Positions 32,271-40,538 of a DNA stretch of 64,000 nt are shown here, piece after piece. The notes under the pieces are model-generated. The model was not told where the DNA came from. It saw nothing but the letters and a program-made list of their open reading frames with translations, and did not search any database. This DNA is from VAXT01 sp963850415 (lineage in GTDB: Bacteria > Actinomycetota > Thermoleophilia > Gaiellales > Gaiellaceae), in assembly GCA_963850415.1 (NCBI GenBank), contig CAWKLE010000002.1:434001-498000 (forward strand). Direction: 5' to 3'. Each line of letters starts with the position of its first letter. Positions within the stretch are counted from its first letter, which is position 1. Both the position numbers and the translations under genes were made by a program.

Positions 32271-33818
32271 TCAGGGGTGTGAGAGGCGCGCCCAGACGTT
32301 CTCGACGAGCTGCGAGACGGCCGGGTCGCCGATCGACGCGCTGAAGTTGAGCGCGCCCGCGGCGAAGACCTTGGCGCCGCCGGGCGTCTCGTAGTACGTC
32401 ATCTCGGCCGTCCGCCCCGGGCCCATCAAGTTCGGAATCGACGCGAGCAGCTGCGTCCCCGGAGGCGACTGCGGCGAGCGGGCGTCGATCTCGAACCCGT
32501 ACTGCCCGAACCGGGCGCCGTCCGCGAGCCCGGTGCCGGCGAATGCCCACGGAGAGCCGTGCACGACGTACGCGCCCTGCCGTCCGCCGTAGTCGCCCGC
32601 GACGAACTGCACCCCGACGAGCGCCGCCTCGGGCCGCTCGAGGCTCCGCCACTGCGCCACCTTCGTCAGTTGCCGGCCGTCGCGCCGTACCTTCCAGAAG
32701 AAGTTGTTCGCCGACAGGAACATGAGGTTGCCGCCGTCGTTCCGGTAGCGCTGGACGACGTCGTACTCGTGGCCGGTCACGTACTCGGCATGACCCGGGA
32801 AGACGACGAGGTCGTACGCCGCGGCCAGGGCGTCCCCGGTGGGATACGCCTCGAGGTCGTCGTCGGTCAGGAAGTCGACGTGCTTCCCGGTCCGGTTCAG
32901 CCACGCGATGAAGTCCAGATCCCAGTCGCGGAAGCGGTACGGGACGCCGAAGTCGAGGAACGGGCGCTCGAGGTCGATCGTCCGCGTCGAGCCGCTCACG
33001 TACCAGCTGTCGCCCCAGCCGTCGCCGTTCGCGTCCCAGAAGTTGTACGCCTGCCAGGTGTTCGTGGACAGGACGACGGCGACGCGGGACGTCGGGGCGC
33101 GCCGCGTGACGACGAACGGCGCGTAGCCGACCCGCCCGTCCGGCGCGCTCAGCCGAAGGAAGTAGAGGCCGCTCGGCCAGTTCCCGGCGCGAACGACCCG
33201 GAGCGCTCCCGGTGCGTCGCGGTGCGTCCGCCAGTCGACGCGGACGGGGCTCGTCATCGCGGTGCCGGACGTCCTGAAGTCCTTTCCGCGCCTGATCGCC
33301 TGGCTCGAGTAGTAGAAGACCTGGAGCCGGAGCGAGGGCGCGTCGGTCGAGATCCGCAGGTCGGCCGGCTCGCCCGGGGCGTAGCTGCGGCGCGGAAACT
33401 CCGCCTCGATGCCCTGGATGCGCACGACCGGCGCCTCGCGGCGCTTGCCCGGCCAGTTCATGTACCCGCGCCTGCCGACGGTCAGCCGCAGGACGTACGT
33501 GCGCGGCTCGGTTCCACGGGCCGGGCGCCAGACGATCTGCCGCGCGCCCGCTCGAAAGCGCCTCGTCGAGCTCCAGATCATCTTGGTCGCGCGGCCCGGG
33601 TGCAGCGTGTCAGTGCGCAGGACGTCGAGCCGCACCTTCGCCGCGCGATCGAGCCGGAAGCTGACGATCGCCTGGTCGCGGAAGCCGTCTCCGTTCGGCG
33701 AGACGGTCGTCAGGAGCCGGTTGTCTCCGGCGAACGGGCGCGAGCCGTTCGTCACCTTCAGCGCGTGCATGTTCCCGCCGGAGAGGAGCGCGGCCAACCC
33801 GAAGGCGAGGAAGCTCAC
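32271..33818 (-). CDS. Exported protein with FlgD-like Ig segment and N,N-dimethylformamidase-like C-terminal domain
   Basis: 515 residues: short hydrophobic N-terminus (signal-like, about 1-15), a segment with SPNGDGFRD (about 40) typical of FlgD-like Ig domains, and a large C-terminal domain with TNTWQAYNFWDANGDG, DFLTDDDLEAYP, DLVVFPGHAEYV and RNDGGNLMFLSANNFFWKV. That last part resembles the large subunit of N,N-dimethylformamidase, a fold related to class I glutamine amidotransferases. An amide hydrolase role is possible but not shown. The GTG start overlaps the antiporter stop (GTGA), so the two are cotranscribed. Confidence 0.65.
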   Translation of the reverse strand: MSFLAFGLAALLSGGNMHALKVTNGSRPFAGDNRLLTTVSPNGDGFRDQAIVSFRLDRAAKVRLDVLRTDTLHPGRATKMIWSSTRRFRAGARQIVWRPARGTEPRTYVLRLTVGRRGYMNWPGKRREAPVVRIQGIEAEFPRRSYAPGEPADLRISTDAPSLRLQVFYYSSQAIRRGKDFRTSGTAMTSPVRVDWRTHRDAPGALRVVRAGNWPSGLYFLRLSAPDGRVGYAPFVVTRRAPTSRVAVVLSTNTWQAYNFWDANGDGWGDSWYVSGSTRTIDLERPFLDFGVPYRFRDWDLDFIAWLNRTGKHVDFLTDDDLEAYPTGDALAAAYDLVVFPGHAEYVTGHEYDVVQRYRNDGGNLMFLSANNFFWKVRRDGRQLTKVAQWRSLERPEAALVGVQFVAGDYGGRQGAYVVHGSPWAFAGTGLADGARFGQYGFEIDARSPQSPPGTQLLASIPNLMGPGRTAEMTYYETPGGAKVFAAGALNFSASIGDPAVSQLVENVWARLSHP

Positions 33819-35002
33819 CGGCTGACGGTGCGCATCGGGACACCGAGCCGCCTGGCCGCGAACGGCACGCTCGACCCCTGGACGACGACCGAGAAGAGCA
33901 CGACGACGAAGACGATCTCGTACAGCCGGCGCGCCTGGTGCACGTCGGCGAGGATCACGAACGCGGCGAGCAGGATCGGGACCGCGCCCTTGAGCCCGCC
34001 CCAGGCCAGGAAGAGCTTCTCGCCGAGCCGCAGCCGCATCGGCGCGAGCAGCGGGGCGAGGCCGACCGGACGCGCGACGAAGGCCAGCGCGATCGCGAGC
34101 AGCAGCCCGTCGCTCCAGATTCCCTCGTCGAAGAGCTGTCCCACGTTCACCGTCAGGCCGAGCGCGACGAAGACGACGATCTCGGCGAGGCTGGCAAGGG
34201 AGGTGTGGAAGCGCTGGATCTGCCGCTTGTACGGCAACTCGAGATCGCTGAGGGCCAGGCCGGCGATGAAGACCGCGAGGAAGCCCGATCCGTGCGCGAC
34301 GGCGGCCAGGCCGTAGATCAAGCCCGCAGCCGCGAGCGTGCGCAGCGGGTACAGGCTCTCGCCCGGCAGGCGCACGCGCCGCATGAAGACGACGAGCAGG
34401 GCCGCTCCGGCGACCCCGACCGCGAGCCCGATCGTCATCTCGAGGAAGAACTCCCGCACGACCGACCATCCTGAGGCGCCGTCGGTCGTGGCGAACTCGA
34501 CCATCCCGATCAGGAGCGCGATTCCGACCGGGTCGTTCACGCCCGCCTCGCCCTCGAGGATCGTCCCCGTGTTGCCGTGGATCTCCTTGTCACCGAGGAT
34601 CGAGAACATGACCGCCGGGTCGGTCGGGGCGAGCGCGGCGCCGAGCACTCCTGACAGTGTCCAGCTGAGGTCGAGCAGGAAATGGGCGCAGACGGCCGTC
34701 AGGACCGCCGTCGTCAGCGTGCCGACGATGCCGAGCGTCGCGATCGGGACGACCGCCCGACGGAACCGGCGCCAGCCGATGTTCATGCCGCCGTCGAAGA
34801 GGATCAGGACGACCGCGACGACGCCGATTCGCTCCACCGTCCTGATGTGCGGCAGGGCAACCGGAAGCGCGAGCGCGGCCAGCAGGAAGAGCGCGGGGGC
34901 GGGCACGGGATAGCGCTCGCTCAGCCGGGCCGCCAGGAGCGCGAGCATCACGCCGGTTGCGACCACGAGCACGACGAGACCGAAATCGCTCAGCTCGGAC
35001 AC
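33815..35002 (-). CDS. CPA1-type cation/proton antiporter (NhaP-like)
   Basis: 395 residues with about 12 membrane segments. The transport-site motif GVNDPVG (about 154-160) and APTDPA (about 124) are those of NhaP/KefB-type antiporters; FDGGMNI near 69 and GEKLFLAWGGLKGAVPI near 326 are further family marks. It should exchange Na+ or K+ for protons at the membrane. No C-terminal TrkA domain is present, so nucleotide control is not expected. A TAGCGT -10 precedes GTG 35002 by 6 nt. Confidence 0.9.
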   Translation of the reverse strand: MSELSDFGLVVLVVATGVMLALLAARLSERYPVPAPALFLLAALALPVALPHIRTVERIGVVAVVLILFDGGMNIGWRRFRRAVVPIATLGIVGTLTTAVLTAVCAHFLLDLSWTLSGVLGAALAPTDPAVMFSILGDKEIHGNTGTILEGEAGVNDPVGIALLIGMVEFATTDGASGWSVVREFFLEMTIGLAVGVAGAALLVVFMRRVRLPGESLYPLRTLAAAGLIYGLAAVAHGSGFLAVFIAGLALSDLELPYKRQIQRFHTSLASLAEIVVFVALGLTVNVGQLFDEGIWSDGLLLAIALAFVARPVGLAPLLAPMRLRLGEKLFLAWGGLKGAVPILLAAFVILADVHQARRLYEIVFVVVLFSVVVQGSSVPFAARRLGVPMRTVSR

Positions 35003-35008
35003 GCTGTG

Positions 35009-35014
35009 ACGCTA
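35009..35014 (-). promoter_or_regulatory. -10 element (TAGCGT) for the antiporter gene
   Basis: TAGCGT on the minus strand lies 6 nt before GTG 35002. The 73-nt divergent space to the secreted protein gene at 35076 holds little else. Confidence 0.45.
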
Positions 35015-35075
35015 ACGGATTCCTTACAACTCCCACATTGCGGGCATATGGAAGCAAGCGATACTTGACGTACCG

Positions 35076-35567
35076 ATGCGGAAAACGGTGCTCCTACTCC
35101 TGCTTGCGCTCCTCGTCCCGGCTGCGGCCCAGTCGCAGTCGACGACGCCCCAGAACGGGACACTGTCGATTCGCGAGGGTCGCGGCATCGTCCAGCTGGA
35201 CGCGCGCGGCAGCATGACCGGCCGCGTGAACGGCAAGATCGCGATCACCGACCCGAAGCCGTACGACAGCAAGCGCCCGGTCGTCTACGGCGCGGCGAAG
35301 ACGACCTACCGGAACGTCAAGACGACCGTCTACCAGGGCAAGAACCTCCGTTTCCGCCTGATCGGCGCACGCTTCCAGTTCCGCATCCAGGGTCGGGCGA
35401 TCTTCCTCAGCGCGATCGCACGCGGCGAAGGCGTCGTCGACGGCGCGGGCGATCCCACTACGAACGTGTTCTACGACGGCACCTGGTCGCTGAACGACTC
35501 GCCGCCCCTGTCTCTGCCCGACACAGCAACCCCGTTCGAGCTGGCGTCACCACCGGGCCCGCAATAG
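35076..35567 (+). CDS. Secreted hypothetical protein
   Basis: 163 residues with a signal peptide (about 1-20, PAAAQS). The mature part alternates short beta-prone stretches (GTLSIREGRGIVQLDARG, NLRFRLIGARFQFRIQG), suggesting an all-beta fold. No family is recognised. It lies 28 nt before a two-component pair on the same strand and could be sensed by, or cotranscribed with, that pair; this is only context. Confidence 0.6.
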   Translation: MRKTVLLLLLALLVPAAAQSQSTTPQNGTLSIREGRGIVQLDARGSMTGRVNGKIAITDPKPYDSKRPVVYGAAKTTYRNVKTTVYQGKNLRFRLIGARFQFRIQGRAIFLSAIARGEGVVDGAGDPTTNVFYDGTWSLNDSPPLSLPDTATPFELASPPGPQ

Positions 35568-35595
35568 CTGTCGGCTCTGGCATCCTGAAAGGGCG

Positions 35596-36306
35596 ATGCC
35601 GTTGAACGCACCACAAAATGTTCTTGTGGTCGAGGACGAGGCGTCGATCGCCTCTTTCGTCTCGCTCTACCTGAAGAACGCGGGCTACGACGTGCACGTC
35701 GCCGAGACGGGCGAGGACGCGCTGACGAAGGCGGAGGACCAGCAGCCGTCGCTGATCGTGCTCGACCTCATGCTCCCGGACATCGACGGGATCGAGGTCT
35801 GCCGGCGGCTCCGGCGCCGCTCCGACGTGCCGATCCTGATGCTGACGGCGCGCGACGAGGACGTGGACAAGATCATCGGGCTCGAGGTCGGCGCCGACGA
35901 CTACCTGACGAAGCCCTTCAACCCGCGCGAGCTCGTCGCTCGTGTGAAGTCGATCCTCCGCAGGGCGACGCCGGACCGGAGAGAGATTGCGAGCGCGACG
36001 CTCACGCACGGCGACCTGAACATCGACGCCGGCCGCCGCGAGGTCAAGGTCGGCGACGAGGAGATCAAGCTCGCGCCGAAGGAGTTCGACCTGCTCTGGG
36101 AGCTGCTCGACCACCGCGGGCTCGTGCTCACCCGCGACCAGCTGCTCGAGCGGGTCTGGGGCTACACCTTCGCGGGCGACACGCGCACCGTCGACGTCCA
36201 CGTGCGCCAGCTGCGCCGCAAGCTCGGCGAGGCGTCGCCGATCGTGACGGTGTGGGGCGTCGGCTACAAGGTCACGCCCGCCAAGGACGCCGTCGTCACG
36301 GCGTAG
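35596..36306 (+). CDS. OmpR-family response regulator
   Basis: 236 residues: receiver domain with acidic pair in VVEDEAS (about 12-13), phosphoacceptor Asp in VLDLMLPDIDG (about 56), Thr in MLTARD and Lys in TKPFNP (about 106), then a winged-helix output domain with LAPKEFDLLWELL and DVHVRQLRRKL. It should bind promoter DNA when phosphorylated by the kinase encoded 2 nt downstream. GAAAGGG before ATG 35596 is a good ribosome-binding site. Confidence 0.95.
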   Translation: MPLNAPQNVLVVEDEASIASFVSLYLKNAGYDVHVAETGEDALTKAEDQQPSLIVLDLMLPDIDGIEVCRRLRRRSDVPILMLTARDEDVDKIIGLEVGADDYLTKPFNPRELVARVKSILRRATPDRREIASATLTHGDLNIDAGRREVKVGDEEIKLAPKEFDLLWELLDHRGLVLTRDQLLERVWGYTFAGDTRTVDVHVRQLRRKLGEASPIVTVWGVGYKVTPAKDAVVTA

Positions 36307-36308
36307 CC

Positions 36309-37703
36309 ATGCTTAGGTCACTGCGCTTTCGCCTTCCGGCGCTTTTCTTGGCCGGGATAGCGCTGACCGGTCTCGTCTCCACGCTCATTGCCTTCGGGCT
36401 CTTCCGGAACTACACGCAGAACCAGGCGCGCAAGGAGCTTCGCCGCGAGGCGGCCGGCCTGACACAGCTGTACGTCGACCAGGCGCTCAAGACTCAGGAA
36501 AAGGGGACGAAGCCGCCGTTCTTTGCTGCGAGCAAGCTCGAGGCTGCGAGCGGCAACCGCCTCTTTTACGTCGGCGTGGGGCCGTTCTCCGGGCAGCCGA
36601 CGGGCTTGAGACGGCTTCCGCAGAGTGCAGTCGATTTTCCGGCACTCCTTCGCGGCGAAACCCTGGAGTTCGAGTTCACGCCGCCGGGAGAGCACCGCAC
36701 GTTCCTCGCAGTCGCCGATCCGTTCATCCTCGAGAAGGGCAGTTCGCCGTTCGGTGGGCTCGTCGTGGCCACGCCCCAGGCCCAGCTGAGCAGTCAGGTG
36801 ACCCGACTCCTCTTGCGGCTCGGGCTTGCCCTGCTGGTAGGGGTCTTGGTGACCGCAGTCCTCGCCTGGTACCTCTCCGGACGCATCACCCGTCCGCTCC
36901 GCCGGCTGGCCGGCGCCGCAGACGAGGTGGCCGAGGGGCACTACGACACGGAGGTTCCGATACTGACGAGCGGGGACGAGGTCGCCGATCTGGCGGACTC
37001 GTTCCGCCAGATGACGTCACGCCTGTCGGAGGCCGAGGAGCTCGAGCGGAACTTCCTGATGACCGTCTCGCACGAGTTGCGGACGCCGCTGACCGCGATT
37101 CGCGGGCACGTCGAGGCGCTCCGCGAGGGAGTCGTCGAGGATCCGGCCCTGCGCACGGCCTCGCTGGACGTGATCTCGGCCGAGGCGATGCGGCTCGAGC
37201 GTCTCGTCGGCGACGTGCTCGACCTCGCGAAGCTCGACACGCGGCGCTTCACCGTTCGCCACGAGGAGGTCGACATGGCGCGGCTGCTGGAGCAGGCGTA
37301 CCTCTCGTTCGGCGAGGAGGCGAAGCAGCGGGAGATCGACTACTCGCAGGAGGTGTCCGCCGAGCCGGTGATCGTCACCGACGGCGACCGCGTCCTCCAG
37401 ATCATCACGAACCTGCTCGCGAACGCGTTCCGCTGGACGCCGAACGGAGGCAGCGTCGGCCTCCACCTGAGCTCCGAGAACGGGAACATCCACGTCGCGG
37501 TCGAGGACACCGGGCCGGGAATCGGCCCGGAGGAGCAGGACCGGATCTTCCGCCCGTTCTGGACGCACGACGGCAAGGGCACGGGCCTCGGGCTCGCGAT
37601 CGCGCGCGAGCTGGCGATGGCGCTCGGCGGCCGGATCGACCTCGACAGCGAGGTCGGGCGCGGCAGCAAGTTCGAGCTCGTCCTGCCGACGCAGCAGGTC
37701 TAG
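36309..37703 (+). CDS. Sensor histidine kinase, HAMP type
   Basis: 464 residues: two membrane helices (about 10-32 and 160-182) around an extracytoplasmic sensor of about 125 residues, HAMP (about 183-235), HisKA with His in TVSHELRTPLTAIRGH (about 252), and HATPase with LANAFRWTPNGG, DTGPGIG and GTGLGLAIA. Partner of the regulator just upstream. The last 4 nt overlap the convergent coiled-coil gene. Confidence 0.95.
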   Translation: MLRSLRFRLPALFLAGIALTGLVSTLIAFGLFRNYTQNQARKELRREAAGLTQLYVDQALKTQEKGTKPPFFAASKLEAASGNRLFYVGVGPFSGQPTGLRRLPQSAVDFPALLRGETLEFEFTPPGEHRTFLAVADPFILEKGSSPFGGLVVATPQAQLSSQVTRLLLRLGLALLVGVLVTAVLAWYLSGRITRPLRRLAGAADEVAEGHYDTEVPILTSGDEVADLADSFRQMTSRLSEAEELERNFLMTVSHELRTPLTAIRGHVEALREGVVEDPALRTASLDVISAEAMRLERLVGDVLDLAKLDTRRFTVRHEEVDMARLLEQAYLSFGEEAKQREIDYSQEVSAEPVIVTDGDRVLQIITNLLANAFRWTPNGGSVGLHLSSENGNIHVAVEDTGPGIGPEEQDRIFRPFWTHDGKGTGLGLAIARELAMALGGRIDLDSEVGRGSKFELVLPTQQV

Positions 37704-38146
37704 CTGGCTTCGCGCTCTTCGAACCGGTAGATCTGGGCGCTGCCGCCCGTGTCGAGCTTGCGCTCGATGCGCGCGAGGCGGACGTCGATGCCGCTCCAGC
37801 CGGACGAGATCAGGTCGACGAGCAGCGCGAGGTCGTCGATGCGCGCGTGCCGCTCGGTCAGGAGGTCGGCCTCGAGCCCCTCGAGCCGGCGAATCGTCTG
37901 TCCGGCGAGCCCGCGCACCTCGGCCAGCTGCCGGCCCACGGGAGCCGCTTCGGTGCGGACGCCCTCGCGAACCGCGTCCTGAATACGACCTGGAAGAGAC
38001 GACTCGAGCTCCGCGGCGACCTGCGCCAGCTCCTCGACCTGCTTTCGGGCACGCTCGAGGGCCGCCTCGACGTCGCCGAGAGACGCACGGCCCCTGGCCG
38101 CGCTCTCCAGCCGCTCTCGCGCCCGTGCGATCGCCGCTTCTTCCAT
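37700..38146 (-). CDS. Coiled-coil hypothetical protein
   Basis: 148 residues, almost entirely helical with heptad-like spacing (ALERARKQVEELAQVAAELE; RQLAEVRGLAGQTIRRLEGLEA), and a short conserved-looking end QIYRFEEREAS. No membrane segment or known domain is seen. It shares a symmetric promoter region with queA. Confidence 0.55.
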   Translation of the reverse strand: MEEAAIARARERLESAARGRASLGDVEAALERARKQVEELAQVAAELESSLPGRIQDAVREGVRTEAAPVGRQLAEVRGLAGQTIRRLEGLEADLLTERHARIDDLALLVDLISSGWSGIDVRLARIERKLDTGGSAQIYRFEEREAS

Positions 38147-38153
38147 GGGCGGG

Positions 38154-38163
38154 ACGCTAGCGT
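38154..38163. promoter_or_regulatory. Palindromic bidirectional -10 element ACGCTAGCGT
   Basis: The palindrome reads TAGCGT on both strands. On the minus strand it lies 7 nt before ATG 38146 (leaderless spacing), on the plus strand 9 nt before ATG 38173 of queA. One symmetric site could therefore start both transcripts. Confidence 0.5.
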
Positions 38164-38172
38164 TCGCGTCGG

Positions 38173-39115
38173 ATGAAGCGATCCCAGCTCGAGTACTCGC
38201 TTCCGCCTGAGCTGATCGCGCAGCACCCGGCGCAGCGTCGAGACGGGTCGCGCCTCCTCGTCTACGACCGATCGACCGGGGACGTGCGCCACCGCTTCTT
38301 CTGGGAGCTTCCGGAAGAGCTGCGCGGAGAGCTCGTCGTCGTCAACGACACGCGCGTCGTGCCGGCAAGGCTGCGGTTCCGGCGGCCGACCGGGGGCGAC
38401 GCGGAGGTGCTGTTGCTGGAGCCCTTGGACGCGGCCGGGGAGTGGGAGGGGCTCGCGCGACCGACGAGGAAGCTGAGACCGGGCCAGCGGCTGGGCTCCG
38501 TCGAGCTGATCGAGCACCTGGGCGAGGGTCGCTGGCGCCTGCGGCTGACGGGCGATCCGGCCGGCGAGGCGCCGCTTCCGCCGTACATCACCGAGCCGCT
38601 CGCCGATCCCGAGCGCTACCAGACTGTCTACGCGGACCGCGAAGGCTCGGCCGCGGCGCCGACGGCCGGCCTCCACTTCACGCCGGAGCTCCTGGCCAAG
38701 CTCGACGTCGAGCGCGTCACGCTCCACGTCGGCCTTGACACCTTCCGGCCGGTGACGGTCGACGACCTCGAGGAGCACACGATCCACACGGAGCGCTACG
38801 CGGTCGAGCCCGAGTCGTGGAAGCGCATCCGCGAGCGCCGACCGCGTTCTGGCCGTCGGCACGACGACCGTCCGCGTGCTCGAGTCGCTCGCGGCAGGCG
38901 CGCCGCTCGAGGGCCGGACGGACCTCTTCATCACCCCTCCGTTCGAGTTCCGCCGAACGGATGCCCTGCTCACGAACTTCCATCTGCCCGGCTCGACGCT
39001 CCTCGCGCTCGTGATGGCCTTCGCCGGAGTCGACGAGATCCTCCGCCTCTACGAGCTCGCGATCGAGGAGCGCTATCGCTTCTACTCGTTCGGCGATGCG
39101 ATGCTGATCCTGTGA
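38173..39115 (+). pseudogene. queA: S-adenosylmethionine:tRNA ribosyltransferase-isomerase QueA, one frameshift
   Basis: The N-terminal two thirds read as QueA (YSLPPELIAQHPAQRR, VVVNDTRVVPARL, AAPTAGLHFTPELL, HVGLDTFRPV). After PESWKRIRER (about 38838) the sequence continues in the +1 frame as DRVLAVGTTTVRVLESLA, FITPPFEFRRTDALLTNFHLPGSTLL and YRFYSFGDAMLIL to the stop at 39115. One surplus base at about 38836-38840 accounts for the break; the joined protein is about 313 residues, somewhat short of the 340-350 typical because the insert region is compact. QueA adds the epoxycyclopentanediol group to preQ1 in tRNA. The stop overlaps tgt (GTGA). Confidence 0.88.
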
Positions 39116-40215
39116 GCTTCAGAGTCGAGGCGACGAACGGTGAGGCGCGAGCGGGCGTTCTCCGCACTGCCCACGGCGAGGTGCGGACGCCCGCGTTCAT
39201 GCCCGTCGGGACGAAGGCGACCGTCAAGATGCTCGACCCCGACGAGGTGCGCTCGCTCGGGGCGGAGATCATCCTCGGCAACACGTACCACCTGCACTTC
39301 CGGCCCGGGGAGGACGTGATCGACGAGCTCGGCGGGCTGCACGAGTTCATGCAGTGGGACGGGCCGATCCTCACCGACTCGGGCGGCTACCAGGTCTTCT
39401 CGCTCCGGGACACGATCACGCGCGTCGACGACGACGGCGTCACGTTCCGCTCCGTCTACGACGGCGCCTCGGAGCGGTTCACGCCCGAGTCGGTTGCCGC
39501 GATCCAGGCGAGGCTCGGCTCGGACATCGCGATGTGCCTCGACGTCTGCGCTCCGGCCGGGAGCGGCGACCTCGCGGAGGCGGTCCGGCTGACGACGCTC
39601 TGGGCGAAGCGCCAACGCGAGGCGCCGCGGGCCGACGGCCAGCTCCTCTTCGGGATCGCCCAGGGCGCAACCGACGCCGACCTCCGTCGCCGCTCGATCG
39701 AGGAGATCGTCGACCTCGACTTCGACGGCCACGCGCTCGGCGGGCTCAGCGTGGGGGAGGCGCGCGACCCGATGTTCGAGACCGTCGCCGACGCCGCGCC
39801 GCTCCTCCCCGCGGAGAAGCCGCGCTACTTCATGGGCATCGGCGACCCGGAGGGCATCCTCGAGGTGATCGAGCGCGGTGTGGACATGTTCGACTGCGTC
39901 CTGCCCACGCGCATGGGCCGTACGGGCACCGCGCTCACCTCGGCGGGGCGCCTGAACCTGAAGAACGCCCGCTTCGCCCGCGACCAGGAGCCGCTCGACG
40001 AGCGTTGCGACTGCCCGGCCTGCTCGAGGTTCAGCCGCGCGTACATCCGCCACCTCGTCAACCAGCAGGAGCTGCTCGGGCTGCGCCTGCTGACCGTCCA
40101 CAACCTCCGCTTCCTGCTCCGGCTCACCGCGGGGGCACGGGCCGCGATCGAGGCGGGCAAGCTGGCAACATTCAAGGCGGAAACGCTCGACCGACTCACT
40201 CTGGAGGCCGCTTGA
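39112..40215 (+). CDS. tgt: Queuine/preQ1 tRNA-guanine transglycosylase
   Basis: 367 residues. Catalytic Asp in ILTDSGGYQVFSL (about 83), the second Asp in FDCVLPTRMGRTGTAL (about 261), GGLSVGE, and the zinc site CDCPAC ... H (about 299-330). It exchanges guanine 34 for preQ1 in four tRNAs. GTG 39112 is the family start; the same frame happens to stay open upstream through the shifted end of queA. It is followed by yajC with a TTGA overlap. Confidence 0.96.
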   Translation: MSFRVEATNGEARAGVLRTAHGEVRTPAFMPVGTKATVKMLDPDEVRSLGAEIILGNTYHLHFRPGEDVIDELGGLHEFMQWDGPILTDSGGYQVFSLRDTITRVDDDGVTFRSVYDGASERFTPESVAAIQARLGSDIAMCLDVCAPAGSGDLAEAVRLTTLWAKRQREAPRADGQLLFGIAQGATDADLRRRSIEEIVDLDFDGHALGGLSVGEARDPMFETVADAAPLLPAEKPRYFMGIGDPEGILEVIERGVDMFDCVLPTRMGRTGTALTSAGRLNLKNARFARDQEPLDERCDCPACSRFSRAYIRHLVNQQELLGLRLLTVHNLRFLLRLTAGARAAIEAGKLATFKAETLDRLTLEAA

Positions 40216-40529
40216 CCGCTCTGATCTTCCTCGGCGGAATGCTCATTCTCTTCTACCTGCTGATCGTCATGCCGCAGCGACGCCGGCGCCAGGCGCAGAC
40301 TCACTTGCTCCAACAAGTCGAAATCGGCGACGAGGTGATGACGCTCGGCGGCATCTTCGGCTTCGTCCGCGAGGTCGAGGATCACCACATCGTCCTCGAG
40401 ATCGCGCCGGACACACGCGTCCGGCTCGCGAAGAGCGCGATCACCGCCCGCACCGAAGCAGAAGCCGAAGAAGAGCCGGCAGATAGCCCAGACGGGTCAA
40501 CGGACCCCGCCGAAACACCGCTACCCTAA
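40212..40529 (+). CDS. yajC: Preprotein translocase subunit YajC
   Basis: 105 residues: one membrane helix (about 4-20), then PQRRRRQAQ and the GDEVMTLGGIFGFV motif (about 42-55) of YajC, and an acidic low-complexity tail. It joins SecDF at the Sec translocon. TTG 40212 overlaps the tgt stop, giving the common order queA-tgt-yajC-secDF. Confidence 0.92.
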   Translation: MTALIFLGGMLILFYLLIVMPQRRRRQAQTHLLQQVEIGDEVMTLGGIFGFVREVEDHHIVLEIAPDTRVRLAKSAITARTEAEAEEEPADSPDGSTDPAETPLP

Positions 40530-40538
40530 GGCAGCACC

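Noticed and set aside
39112..40215. Natural QueA-Tgt fusion protein, since one frame runs from 38173 to 40215
   Set aside because: Between about 38840 and 39112 that frame reads Arg/Pro-rich shadow sequence, while real QueA sequence continues in the +1 frame to a stop overlapping the tgt start.
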